DNA of 64,000 bases from Pseudomonas mosselii (GTDB lineage Bacteria; Pseudomonadota; Gammaproteobacteria; Pseudomonadales; Pseudomonadaceae): the NCBI RefSeq assembly GCF_005796105.1, contig NZ_VAUO01000009.1, forward strand, positions 62,001-126,000, given 5' to 3'. Below the pieces are notes generated by a model that ran no database searches, was not told the origin of the DNA, and saw only the letters and a list, made by a program, of their open reading frames with translations. A program made the position numbers and the translations under genes. The first letter of the stretch is position 1, and each line of letters begins with the position of its first letter. This document shows, in pieces, positions 17,945 to 25,654 of this stretch.

Positions 17945-17956
17945 CTTGTTGTTATT
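17945..17956 (-). promoter_or_regulatory. CA motif (Crc/Hfq-type) in the prpE leader
   Basis: On the minus strand AATAACAACAAG lies 17 bases before the prpE ATG and contains the AANAANAA pattern bound by Hfq/Crc in Pseudomonas carbon catabolite repression. No strong Shine-Dalgarno follows, so translation could be easily blocked. Confidence 0.5.
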
Positions 17957-18005
17957 GAAGGGCGGACCTTGAGTATGGCTGCCCGAGGCCGGGCCGCCAT
18001 GGGAC

Positions 18006-18016
18006 TTACGTCGTAA
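18006..18016. promoter_or_regulatory. TTACGTCGTAA palindrome between prpE and the LysR gene
   Basis: A perfect 11-base palindrome lies in the middle of the 233-base divergent region, 79 bases from the prpE start and 145 from the LysR gene. It could be a binding site for the divergent LysR protein, though the classic T-N11-A spacing is not exact. Confidence 0.3.
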
Positions 18017-18160
18017 CGGTTATGCACAATTGCGAGGGGTATATCCGCCGGTACAGCTTCAAGCACTCGGCGCGCTCAAGCAGGCTGGCCGACTATCCAA
18101 AGCCCCATTTCGGTGCGATCCGCCCTAGAATGAGCCCCCTCCCCTCATCAGAGCAGGCAC

Positions 18161-19027
18161 ATGGACATCGATCAGGCCCGAACCTTCCTGGAAATCATCC
18201 GCAGCGGCAGCCTGGCCGCCGCTGCCGAGCGCCTGTTCGTATCCCAAACCGCCATTACCGCACGGGTTCAGCGCCTGGAACAGCAACTGGGCTGCCAGCT
18301 GTTCGTGCGCAGCCGCACCGGCGCGACGTTGACCCGCGACGGCGAAGCGTTCATCACCTATGCCAACCAACTGGTACAAACCTGGGAGGCCGCGCGCCGC
18401 GACCTACCGCTGCCCCAGGGTTGTCAGCAGGTGCTGCATGTCGGCGGCGAGGTGAGCCTGGGCAATCCGATGATGCTCGATTGGGTCAGCGCCTTGCACC
18501 ACGCGCTGCCCAGCCACGCCATCCGCAGCGAGGTCAGCGACGGCGAATCACTGCTGCGCAAGGTGGAGATGGGCCTGCTCGACGCAGCACTGGTGTACCA
18601 GCCCACCTATGGGCCGGGGCTGCAAGTGGAACAGCTGATGGAGGAGAAGCTGATCCGCATCCGCCGCGCCGATGCGCCCGAGCCGTACATCTACATCGAC
18701 TGGGGCGAGGCCTTCCGCCGCCAGCATGACGCCGCCCTGCCCGAACTGTCGCGCCCGGCCCTGAGCTTCAACCTCGGACCGCTGGCGTTGCAGTTCATCC
18801 TCGACCAAGGCGGCAGCGGCTACTTCCGCACGCGCGTGGTGCAAAGCTACCTGCAAGGCGGGGTGCTCGAACGGGTCCCGCAGGCCCCGGAATTCACCTA
18901 CCCGACCTTCCTGGTGTACGCCCGCAAGTGCGACAGCGAAGCACTGCAACAGGCCTTCGGCGTGCTGCGCCGGCTGGTGGCGGCCGGCCAGAGCGACTGG
19001 TCACAGCGCTGGGACCCGCTGATCTGA
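18161..19027 (+). CDS. LysR-family transcriptional regulator
   Basis: 288 residues. The N-terminal winged helix-turn-helix (residues 1-60) shows the family pattern FLEIIRSGSLAAAAERLFVSQ and ARVQRLEQQLG. The effector-binding region (90-285) is of ordinary length. It is divergent from prpE, the usual arrangement for a LysR gene and its target, but acetate/propionate control by it is only an inference. Its last 27 bases overlap the end of the convergent HPP-CBS gene. Confidence 0.9.
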   Translation: MDIDQARTFLEIIRSGSLAAAAERLFVSQTAITARVQRLEQQLGCQLFVRSRTGATLTRDGEAFITYANQLVQTWEAARRDLPLPQGCQQVLHVGGEVSLGNPMMLDWVSALHHALPSHAIRSEVSDGESLLRKVEMGLLDAALVYQPTYGPGLQVEQLMEEKLIRIRRADAPEPYIYIDWGEAFRRQHDAALPELSRPALSFNLGPLALQFILDQGGSGYFRTRVVQSYLQGGVLERVPQAPEFTYPTFLVYARKCDSEALQQAFGVLRRLVAAGQSDWSQRWDPLI

Positions 19028-20158
19028 GGCCTGCCCGTACGCGCTGAGCAACTGGCGCTTGAGGCCGGCAATCAGGTCAGTCTGGGTAATCACCCCCACC
19101 AGACGGCCCTCGTCGAGGACAGGCAGGCAGTGTTGGCCCTGCTCGCCCAACAGCGGTAGCAAGCGCTCCAGCGGGTGGCGGCTACTGACACTCACCACCT
19201 GCCGGTTCATCACCTGCCCCAGGCGCACGCTCTTGCGCCGTAGCACCGCGCGCCAGCTGAAACATCCACGCGCCATGGCCGGGCCGATCAGATCGCCGAG
19301 CCCGACCACCCCGACCAAACGACCGCCTTCAAGCACCGGCAAGCTTTTCAGGTGATGGTCCGCGAGCAGCTTCCAGGCCTGTTCGAGGGTGGTGCGCGGG
19401 GTCACCGACTGCACGTCGCGGGACATCACGGAGGCGGCGGTGATGCCGTTCAGGCTGCGTTGCAACGCGTGCTGCTCGGTTGCCAGGATGATACGTTCCA
19501 GCTCGTCGCGGGTGACGTCGACGAATTCGCCTATGTCTTCCAGGGCTTGGTCGAGGTCCTCGCCGCGGATGCCGACCCGCTCGTCCGGCAGCGGATCATG
19601 GGTATGATGGGGCGTCTTGCGTGGCGCCGCACCTTTGGGGTAGCGCACCCCGGTGAGGCGGTTGTAGAGCACCGCCACGATCACCAGTATCAGCGCATTG
19701 AGCATGACAGGCTCGATCAGATGGTCGCCCATGGCCACCAGCCCCGGATCGGCCAACACGGCGCTCACCGCCACCCCGCCTCCAGGCGGATGTAGACAGC
19801 GCAACAGCCCCATCACCAGGATGCTGAGGCCCAGCGCGGCGGCGGCCACCCAGGCGCCATCGCTAAAGCCGTGGCGCATGCCAAGCCCCACGGCACAGGC
19901 CACGCCATAGCTGCCCAGCACCGGCCAGGGCTGGGCCAGAGGGCCGGAGTGAACGGCAAAGACCAGCACCGCCGAGGCTGCCAATGGGCCGAGCAGATGC
20001 AGGGCGATGGCCGGACCAAATGCCAGGCTGCACACATAACCGGCCAGAAACAGGCTAACCAGCGCACCAACGCCGGCACGCAGCCATTCTTTCGCAGGCA
20101 TGTTCAACGGTGCTGGCAGCAGGCGCTGTAAGCGATTTTCATAACGCGAGGCAGACAT
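19001..20158 (-). CDS. HPP-family membrane protein with two CBS domains
   Basis: 385 residues from ATG 20158 (MSASRYENRL), which lies 29 bases after a terminator-like hairpin; no strong ribosome site is seen. Residues 25-180 hold about four to five membrane segments with the HPP signature LRCLHPPGGG. Two CBS motifs follow (about 245-310 and 320-375: VLEGGRLVGVV, VLDEGRLVGVITQTDL), usually adenine-nucleotide sensors. Some HPP proteins of cyanobacteria and plants carry nitrite; the substrate here is unknown. Its end overlaps the LysR gene tail to tail by 27 bases. Confidence 0.87.
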   Translation of the reverse strand: MSASRYENRLQRLLPAPLNMPAKEWLRAGVGALVSLFLAGYVCSLAFGPAIALHLLGPLAASAVLVFAVHSGPLAQPWPVLGSYGVACAVGLGMRHGFSDGAWVAAAALGLSILVMGLLRCLHPPGGGVAVSAVLADPGLVAMGDHLIEPVMLNALILVIVAVLYNRLTGVRYPKGAAPRKTPHHTHDPLPDERVGIRGEDLDQALEDIGEFVDVTRDELERIILATEQHALQRSLNGITAASVMSRDVQSVTPRTTLEQAWKLLADHHLKSLPVLEGGRLVGVVGLGDLIGPAMARGCFSWRAVLRRKSVRLGQVMNRQVVSVSSRHPLERLLPLLGEQGQHCLPVLDEGRLVGVITQTDLIAGLKRQLLSAYGQASDQRVPAL

Positions 20159-20186
20159 CGAAATAAGCGGGGTCGACTGTTTGATT

Positions 20187-20302
20187 AAAAAGAAAAGCCC
20201 AGCACAACCGGCCTGGGCCCTGTATTGCCAAGGCAATAACGCAAGGGGCTCCGTCCATGGAGAGATGGAAACCGCGCAGGTTTCGTGGGTAGGGATTGTG
20301 CC
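20187..20302 (-). ncRNA. candidate structured RNA of four hairpins ending in a terminator
   Basis: Read on the minus strand: hairpin GAAACC-TGCGC-GGTTTC (20284-20268), hairpin CTCC-ATGGAC-GGAG (20262-20249) with a GGA in its loop, hairpin TATTGCC-TT-GGCAATA (20238-20223), then GCCCAG...CTGGGC (20218-20197) followed by TTTTCTTTTT (20196-20187). This is more structure than a plain terminator needs. Upstream, CTGTA-N9-TACAG (20395-20377) resembles the GacA box TGTAAG-N6-CTTACA one base short. It lies between the sensor kinase stop (20408) and the HPP-CBS start (20158), so it could be a free small RNA (Gac-linked RNAs such as RgsA are one idea), the kinase operon's 3' end, or an attenuating leader of the HPP gene. 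The 5' end is a guess. Confidence 0.5.
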
Positions 20303-20407
20303 GGGCGGGCCGGACGGGGGCTAATTCAAAAAAGTGCGTTTGAAGTGCAATTTTTTTGCAGGGTCGATGACGTGACCTGTATGCCTCGCCTACAGGGGCG
20401 TACCCAA

Positions 20408-21727
20408 TCAACGCTGCCTGCGCGGCAACTCGATACTCACCCGCAAACCGCCCAGCGGACTGTCGAGCAAGGCCATGCGCCCGCCCCAGGCCTCGACGAT
20501 ATCGCGCACGATGCCCAGGCCCAGACCGTGACCATCGACCTGCTCGTCCAGCCGTGAGCCACGCTCCAGCACCTGTAAACGCTGGCCTTCGGGGATGCCT
20601 GGGCCATCGTCATCGACCCACAGGCGATAACCGTCTGGATTCGATTCAACCCCCAGACGCACTTCGCTGTCGGCCCACTTGCAGGCGTTGTCCAACAGGT
20701 TGCCCAAAAGCTCCAGCAGATCTTCGCGGTCCCACGGCAACAGCAACCCAGGCGGCACATCATGGGCCAGCAGCAAGCCTTCGCCATGGATCATCCCCAA
20801 TGTGGCCAGCAAACCCGGCAACTCGGCGTCGCAGTCGAACTGCGCACCCGGTAGCGCGTCGCCGGCCAGGCGCGCGCGATTTAGCTCACGGGCCAGGCGT
20901 TGCTGGATCTGCTCCAACTGCTCGCGCAGTTGCGCCTGCACCTCGGGCAGCGCTTGCAGGCGCTCGCTCGCCGCCAGGCTCAACAACACCGCCAGCGGCG
21001 TTTTCAGGGCGTGCCCCAGATTGCCCAAGGCGTTACGCGAACGGCGCAAACTGTCCTCGGTATGCGCCAGCAGATGGTTGATCTGGTCCACCAAGGGTTG
21101 CAGCTCCACTGGCACTTGGGCATCCAGCTGCGAGCGCTGGCCCTGCTGCAATTGGGCGATCTGCTGGCGCGCGCGTTCCAGCGGACGCAACGAGCGGGTC
21201 ACGGTGATGCGCTGCAACACCAGCACCAGCACCAGCGCCACCAGCCCCAGGCCCAGGCCAATCTGCTGCATGCGCCGGAACCCGTCACGCACCGGCGAAT
21301 AGTCCTGCGCCACGCTGATGGAAATGTCCTGGCCCAGACGCCGGTAGTCTCCGCGATAAGCCAGCAGTTGCTGGCCCTCTGGGCCTAGCTCGTGGCCATC
21401 GTCCAGGCCCGGGCGTTGTGGCTTGGGCATGTCCAGATCCCACAGCGAGCGCGAGCGCCAGGTGCCCTTGTCGAAATCGATGCGAAAGTAGTGGCCCGAG
21501 AACGGCCGTTGATAGGCCGAGGAGATCCGTCGCTCGTCCAGTTGCAAGCCATCCGGGCCACGCACCAGCGCCACCAGCAGGTTCTCGCTTTCCTTGCGCA
21601 GGCCGGTTTCCAGGTAGCGTTGCAGACCGGCCTCGAACAGCCACAGCGTCAGTTGCGCCAAGCCCAGGCCCACCACCACCAACACGGCTACCAAGCCCAG
21701 GCTCAGGCGCGCCTGGATCGACTTCAC
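20408..21727 (-). CDS. membrane sensor histidine kinase
   Basis: 439 residues with a membrane segment at 8-28, a periplasmic domain (30-150, FRIDFDKGTWRSRSLWDLDM), a second membrane segment (155-178), a HAMP-like linker, HisKA with LGNLGHALKTPLAVLLSL and an HATPase domain ending GHGLGLGIVRDIVEAWGG. It belongs to the PhoQ/QseC-like class. The four-base overlap (ATGA) with the regulator gene indicates a cognate pair. The signal is not evident; the RExxE iron motif of BqsS-type kinases is not seen. Confidence 0.9.
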   Translation of the reverse strand: MKSIQARLSLGLVAVLVVVGLGLAQLTLWLFEAGLQRYLETGLRKESENLLVALVRGPDGLQLDERRISSAYQRPFSGHYFRIDFDKGTWRSRSLWDLDMPKPQRPGLDDGHELGPEGQQLLAYRGDYRRLGQDISISVAQDYSPVRDGFRRMQQIGLGLGLVALVLVLVLQRITVTRSLRPLERARQQIAQLQQGQRSQLDAQVPVELQPLVDQINHLLAHTEDSLRRSRNALGNLGHALKTPLAVLLSLAASERLQALPEVQAQLREQLEQIQQRLARELNRARLAGDALPGAQFDCDAELPGLLATLGMIHGEGLLLAHDVPPGLLLPWDREDLLELLGNLLDNACKWADSEVRLGVESNPDGYRLWVDDDGPGIPEGQRLQVLERGSRLDEQVDGHGLGLGIVRDIVEAWGGRMALLDSPLGGLRVSIELPRRQR

Positions 21728-22392
21728 GCAGGGCTCCCGGCGTACACGTAGCCCTGGCCACGGCGGGTCTCGATCACACTGCGGCCAAGCTTGCGGCGCA
21801 GGTGGTTGACGTGCACTTCGAGCACGTTGGAATCGCGCTCGGTTTCACCATCGTAGAGGTGTTCGGCCAGGTGGCTCTTGGACAGCACTTGCCCTGGATG
21901 CAGCATGAAATAACGCAACAGGCGAAACTCGGCGGCGGTCAGCTGGATGTCCACCCCTTCACGGCTCACGCACTGCCGCGACTCGTCCAGATGCAGGCCC
22001 GCAGCCTCAAGCTTAGGTTGGTTGGCCAGACCCTTGGCCCTGCGTAACAATGCCTGCAAACGCAGTTGCAGCTCTTCCGGGTGAAAGGGCTTGGTAAGGT
22101 AGTCATCGGCCCCCGCCTTGAGCCCTTCGATACGCTCGGCCCACGACCCCCGGGCAGTGAGAATCAGCACTGGGGTGGCCAGGTTCGCGGCACGCCACTG
22201 GGTCAGCACCTCGAGCCCGGGCAATCCCGGCAGCCCCAGGTCGAGAATGATCAGGTCGTAAGGCTCGCTTTGGCCCTGGTATACCGCATCGCGGCCGTCG
22301 GCCAGCCAGTCCACCGCATAGCCCTGGCGCTGCAGGGCGGTGGTCAGTTCGTCGGCCAGGGGCACATTGTCTTCGACCAGCAACAGGCGCAT
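21724..22392 (-). CDS. OmpR-family response regulator
   Basis: 222 residues: receiver domain (1-118; acidic pair in LLVEDNVPLA, phospho-acceptor in LIILDLGLPGLPG, Lys in LTKPFHPEEL) and an OmpR/PhoB winged helix (130-220; EVHVNHLRRKLG, GQGYVY). It begins directly after the second PepSY gene stop and overlaps the kinase start by four bases, so the four genes form one operon. Probable targets include its own operon. Confidence 0.93.
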   Translation of the reverse strand: MRLLLVEDNVPLADELTTALQRQGYAVDWLADGRDAVYQGQSEPYDLIILDLGLPGLPGLEVLTQWRAANLATPVLILTARGSWAERIEGLKAGADDYLTKPFHPEELQLRLQALLRRAKGLANQPKLEAAGLHLDESRQCVSREGVDIQLTAAEFRLLRYFMLHPGQVLSKSHLAEHLYDGETERDSNVLEVHVNHLRRKLGRSVIETRRGQGYVYAGSPA

Positions 22393-22707
22393 TCAGTCGT
22401 CTTCCTCGTCTTTGAGCAACGCACCGGTACGGGCGTCCAGCTTGATCTCGCGCACGACACCCTGGGGCGTGAGCAGCTCGACTTCGTACTCGTAGCGGCC
22501 ATGCTTCTCTTCCAACTCCGCCTCCAGCAAGCGCGCCCCGGGGTAACGCCCCAGGGCACTGTCGAGCAAGTGCTCGAACGGCAGGATGACGCCCTCCTGG
22601 CGCAACGTCAGGGCTTCATCCTGGTCCAGGTCACGGGCACTGGCCAGCGAACAGACGGCCAGCAGGGCCAAGGCCAGGTAGCGCGCCGTTCGCGGTAACT
22701 CGGTCAT
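22393..22707 (-). CDS. PepSY-domain periplasmic protein (second copy)
   Basis: 104 residues; the chosen ATG at 22707 shares one base with the preceding TGA (TGATG), typical of coupling. Signal peptide to about residue 24 (CSLASA-R), then a PepSY-like domain (GRYPGARLLEAELEEKHGRYEYEVELL and a final DARTGALLKDEEDD). PepSY proteins bind or modulate envelope partners; here a link to the kinase's sensor domain is inferred from the operon. It resembles the upstream gene, so the two are probably a tandem duplication. Confidence 0.85.
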   Translation of the reverse strand: MTELPRTARYLALALLAVCSLASARDLDQDEALTLRQEGVILPFEHLLDSALGRYPGARLLEAELEEKHGRYEYEVELLTPQGVVREIKLDARTGALLKDEEDD

Positions 22708-23015
22708 CAGTTGTCTCGCTCGTCCTTCAGTACTTCGCCGGTCTTGGCATCGAGGTCGACGTCCCATTCGACGTTCTGCGCGTCACGCAGTTCGACCTTG
22801 TAGATATAGCGACCGTATTCGTTTTCCAGCTCCGAATCCGTCACGCTAGCGCCGGGGTGTTTGGCCACGGCACTGGCCTTGAGTTCATCCAGCGACTTGA
22901 TGGTCTTGGCGTTCACCAGCTTGACCACTTCATCGGGCTGCACGTCCTTGGCGAAGGCGGCGTTGGCACCGAAAGTCAGGGCAGCGGCAGTGAACAGGGC
23001 AGTCAAAGTCTTCAT
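22707..23015 (-). CDS. PepSY-domain periplasmic protein (first copy)
   Basis: 102 residues behind AAGGAGAG. Signal peptide to about residue 22 (GANAAFA-K), then one PepSY domain: HPGASVTDSELENEYGRYIY and VDLDAKTGEVLKDERDN. First gene of the PepSY-PepSY-regulator-kinase operon. Operons of this plan in pseudomonads answer envelope or metal stress, but no ligand can be read from this sequence. Confidence 0.88.
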   Translation of the reverse strand: MKTLTALFTAAALTFGANAAFAKDVQPDEVVKLVNAKTIKSLDELKASAVAKHPGASVTDSELENEYGRYIYKVELRDAQNVEWDVDLDAKTGEVLKDERDN

Positions 23016-23053
23016 GGGGTCTCTCCTTCACAGGGGTGCAAGTTGTCTACGGG

Positions 23054-23079
23054 GTTAAGATTAACCAGCCGTGCTTAAC
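23054..23079. promoter_or_regulatory. GTTAA repeats before the PepSY operon
   Basis: GTTAAGATTAAC (23054-23065, palindromic GTTAA-GA-TTAAC) and CTTAAC (23074-23079) lie about 40-65 bases upstream of the first PepSY gene. Repeated TTAAG/CTTAA elements are typical operators of PmrA/PhoP/BqsR-like regulators, so this is a likely autoregulatory site. Spacing does not match any one consensus exactly. Confidence 0.45.
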
Positions 23080-23212
23080 TCAACCTGAAAACAGCTGGCG
23101 CCATGATAGCGCAGCTGCGCAGACAGCCTGAACCAGCCCAGGCAAGGCTGCGCGCCGTGCGCCAAGGCAATCTGCCTTTATACTGCATGGCCTGTTACCC
23201 AAGGGACCTGCC

Positions 23213-24292
23213 ATGAGCGCCATCCACATCAAATACCCCGCGCTGACCTTCAAGGCCGGCCAACGCGCTTTGCAGCGAATCCGCGAGCGTGGCTTGCAGG
23301 CGCAGGATGTCGGTGTACTACCCGGTGCTGCGGGCGGCCCCAAGCCCCTCGGCATCCAGGGCCTGGACTTGGCGCTGTTCGGTGAATGGCTGCCGTCGGC
23401 ACCGCGCCAACGCGCGCTGATCGGTGCCTCCATCGGCTCCTGGCGGTTCGCCAGTGCCTGCCTCGACGACCCTGTGGCGGGCCTGCGCCGGCTCGGCGAG
23501 CTGTACACCGAGCAGGACTTCGCCAAGGGTGTCACGCCGCGCGAGATCAGCCAGAGCTGCCAGCGCATGCTCGACGACCTGCTGCAAGGCCGCGACGGGC
23601 AGATCCTCGCCAGCCCCCATTACCGCCTGAACATCCTGGTGGTCAAAAGCCACGGCCAACTGGCCCACGACCACCGTGGCCGGCTCGGGGTGGGCCTGGG
23701 TTCGGTGCTGGCCAGTAACCTGCTAGGTCGCGCCAACCTGGCCCGGCACTTCGAGCGGGTTATCCTGCACGATGGGCGGGCCGCACCGCCCCTGCAAGCG
23801 CTCACCGACTTCCCGTCACGCTGCCTGCCACTGGACCTGGCCAATCTGCGCCATGCCCTGCTGGCCTCAGGCTCGATCCCGATGGTCATGGAGGGGGTGC
23901 GCGACATTCCCGGCGCTGGCGCCGGCACCTACCGCGACGGCGGCTTGCTGGACTACCACCTCGACCTACCCTACCTGGGCGACGACCTGGTGCTGTACCC
24001 GCATTTCACCGACAAAGTGGTGCCCGGCTGGTTCGACAAGGCCCTGCCGTGGCGCCGAGGCGATGCCACACGCCTGCAGAACGTGCTGTTGATGACGCCT
24101 TCGCCGCAGTACCTGGCCACCCTGCCCTACGGCAAGCTACCCGACCGCCAGGATTTCAAGCGTTTCATGGGCGATGCACCTAGCCGCAAGCGCTATTGGT
24201 ACAAAGCCATCGCCGAGAGCCGCAGGCTGGGGGACGAACTGCTCGAATTGATTGCCACCGGGCAGTTGCACGATCGCCTGCAAGCCTTGTAG
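23213..24292 (+). CDS. patatin-like phospholipase-family protein
   Basis: 359 residues. The nucleophile elbow is GASIG (in LIGASIGSWRF) and the partner Asp lies in RDGGLLDYHLDLPY, the Ser-Asp dyad of the patatin fold. The usual oxyanion glycine stretch reads LPGAAGGPKPLG rather than the common DGGGxRG, so activity is likely but the substrate is not predictable. No signal peptide or membrane segment. It runs 53 bases ahead of queD on the same strand. Confidence 0.82.
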   Translation: MSAIHIKYPALTFKAGQRALQRIRERGLQAQDVGVLPGAAGGPKPLGIQGLDLALFGEWLPSAPRQRALIGASIGSWRFASACLDDPVAGLRRLGELYTEQDFAKGVTPREISQSCQRMLDDLLQGRDGQILASPHYRLNILVVKSHGQLAHDHRGRLGVGLGSVLASNLLGRANLARHFERVILHDGRAAPPLQALTDFPSRCLPLDLANLRHALLASGSIPMVMEGVRDIPGAGAGTYRDGGLLDYHLDLPYLGDDLVLYPHFTDKVVPGWFDKALPWRRGDATRLQNVLLMTPSPQYLATLPYGKLPDRQDFKRFMGDAPSRKRYWYKAIAESRRLGDELLELIATGQLHDRLQAL

Positions 24293-24345
24293 CGGGCATG
24301 CTGGTAGACTGCGCGCAACTTCGTTACACACAGAGTCATGACAGC

Positions 24346-24702
24346 GTGGAAATCTTCAAGGAATTTACTTTCGAATCGGCCCACCGCCTGCCCAACGTCC
24401 CGGCTGGCCACAAGTGCGGCCGCCTGCATGGCCACTCGTTCAAGGTTGCCCTGCACCTGACCGGCCCGCTCGACCCGCACACCGGCTGGATTCGCGATTT
24501 CTCGGAGATCAAGGCGATCTTCAAGCCGATCTACGAGCAACTGGACCACAACTACCTGAACGACATCCCTGGCCTGGAGAACCCCACCAGCGAAGTCATT
24601 GCCAAGTGGATCTGGGAACAGGTCAAGCCGCTGCTGCCGGAGCTGTCGAAGGTGCGTATCCACGAAACCTGCACAAGCGGCTGCGAGTACACCGGCGACT
24701 GA
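24346..24702 (+). CDS. queD: 6-carboxytetrahydropterin synthase (QueD)
   Basis: 118 residues from a GTG at 24346 (MEIFKEFTFESAHRL); no ATG fits. QueD converts dihydroneopterin triphosphate to 6-carboxytetrahydropterin on the path to queuosine and other 7-deazaguanines. Zinc histidines are in ESAHRL and RLHGHSF, the catalytic Cys is in HKCGRLHGH, and the C-terminal RIHETCTSGCEY is characteristic. Length matches other Pseudomonas QueD proteins. The ribosome site is weak (AGAG). Confidence 0.93.
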   Translation: MEIFKEFTFESAHRLPNVPAGHKCGRLHGHSFKVALHLTGPLDPHTGWIRDFSEIKAIFKPIYEQLDHNYLNDIPGLENPTSEVIAKWIWEQVKPLLPELSKVRIHETCTSGCEYTGD

Positions 24703-24713
24703 TTCGGGTTTTC

Positions 24714-24751
24714 AGCGCGCCTGTCGCGGGCTTGCCCGCGACAGGCGCGCT
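24714..24751. repeat. perfect REP-like palindrome between convergent genes
   Basis: A 17-bp perfect stem (24714-24730 / 24735-24751) with loop CTTG contains the Pseudomonas REP core GCGGGCTTGCCCGC. It fills the gap between queD and the convergent DUF1289 gene and may act as a bidirectional terminator or RNA-stabilising hairpin. Confidence 0.8.
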
Positions 24752-24768
24752 GCGTTTGGCGCAACGCC

Positions 24769-25248
24769 TCAATCCGGCCCGCGATCCAGTGCATCACGCA
24801 GAAAGCTCGGGGCGATATAGCGCTGATAGTGCGCTTGCGAGAGCAAGAAAAACTCCCGATCGATGGCGTCTCGCAGTTGCGGCAGCTCCCAATTACGGAA
24901 CTCCGGCAGCAGCACCATCCCGTAGGCTTCCAGCTCGCGGATCATCCGCGCGCCACGGGCGATCAGCTGGTAGGCCCAGCAATATTCCGACTGATGCCCG
25001 ACGAAACGGATCGAGCGCTGCTCCAGCTGCTGGCGCAGCAAGGCTTTGTCGAACACTTCGAGCTTGGCCATCATCACCTGCACCAGCAACTGCTCCAGGC
25101 GCAACCAGACGGCGCGCTTCTGCTCCTCGTCGTAGCCGTTCCAGTGGATCACTTCATGGTGGAAACGCTTGCAGCCACGGCACACCAGGTCTCCATAAAC
25201 GGTGGAGCACAGGCCGACGCAAGGGGTCTTGATGGACTGGTTGGACAT
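24769..25248 (-). CDS. DUF1289 protein with Cys4 motif
   Basis: 159 residues from ATG 25248 (MSNQSIKTPCVGLC). The N-terminal Cys4 cluster C-x3-C-x8-C-x2-C (CVGLCSTVYGDLVCRGCKRF) and the following HHEVIHW are the signature of DUF1289, probably a metal-binding knuckle. The remaining helical part (60-155) is longer than in minimal family members. Function unknown. No regulatory signal stands out. Confidence 0.82.
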   Translation of the reverse strand: MSNQSIKTPCVGLCSTVYGDLVCRGCKRFHHEVIHWNGYDEEQKRAVWLRLEQLLVQVMMAKLEVFDKALLRQQLEQRSIRFVGHQSEYCWAYQLIARGARMIRELEAYGMVLLPEFRNWELPQLRDAIDREFFLLSQAHYQRYIAPSFLRDALDRGPD

Positions 25249-25397
25249 GGGTGAACAACGGTCTGACAACGGAACACCGCGCCATGTTAGCCCTTTGTCT
25301 AACCAGGGTCATCCGTTAAAGTCATGTTCGCCGCCTTACCAACTGGCTTTTTTTGCCGTAGAATCGTCCCGCCTTTTCAAGGCAACAATGTCCGTTG

Positions 25398-25533
25398 GAA
25401 GCTGTTTTCAAAGCGTCACGAGCACAGTTCATCCGGTAGAACGGCGTTGGTTCGGGCCAGGCCTTGCGCATGTCCCGCACCAACCCCTCATCAGCCTTCC
25501 GTTCTACAGGCGTAAAACTTTGAAAACAGCTTC
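25398..25533. repeat. 136-bp nested inverted repeat upstream of acnB
   Basis: The outer arms GAAGCTGTTTTCAAAG (25398-25413) and CTTTGAAAACAGCTTC (25518-25533) are a perfect 16-bp inverted repeat. Inside them lie a second pair (GTAGAACGG about 25436, CCGTTCTAC about 25500) and a third (GTTGGT about 25446, ACCAAC about 25481), in nested order. The element fills most of the 405-base gap between the DUF1289 gene and acnB; I see no coding sequence in that gap. It may be a MITE-like mobile element or an RNA leader structure. No clear target duplication flanks it. Confidence 0.75.
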
Positions 25534-25654
25534 TGTAAGGATTCTCTGCGACCCTGGTTGGGCGGCTCACAAAGCCGTCGCCGCGCATGGGTGCATGGAA
25601 TGCTGGATGAGCGTCCCGGACCCCCTTTAGGGACCACTGATGAGGGTAATAACT

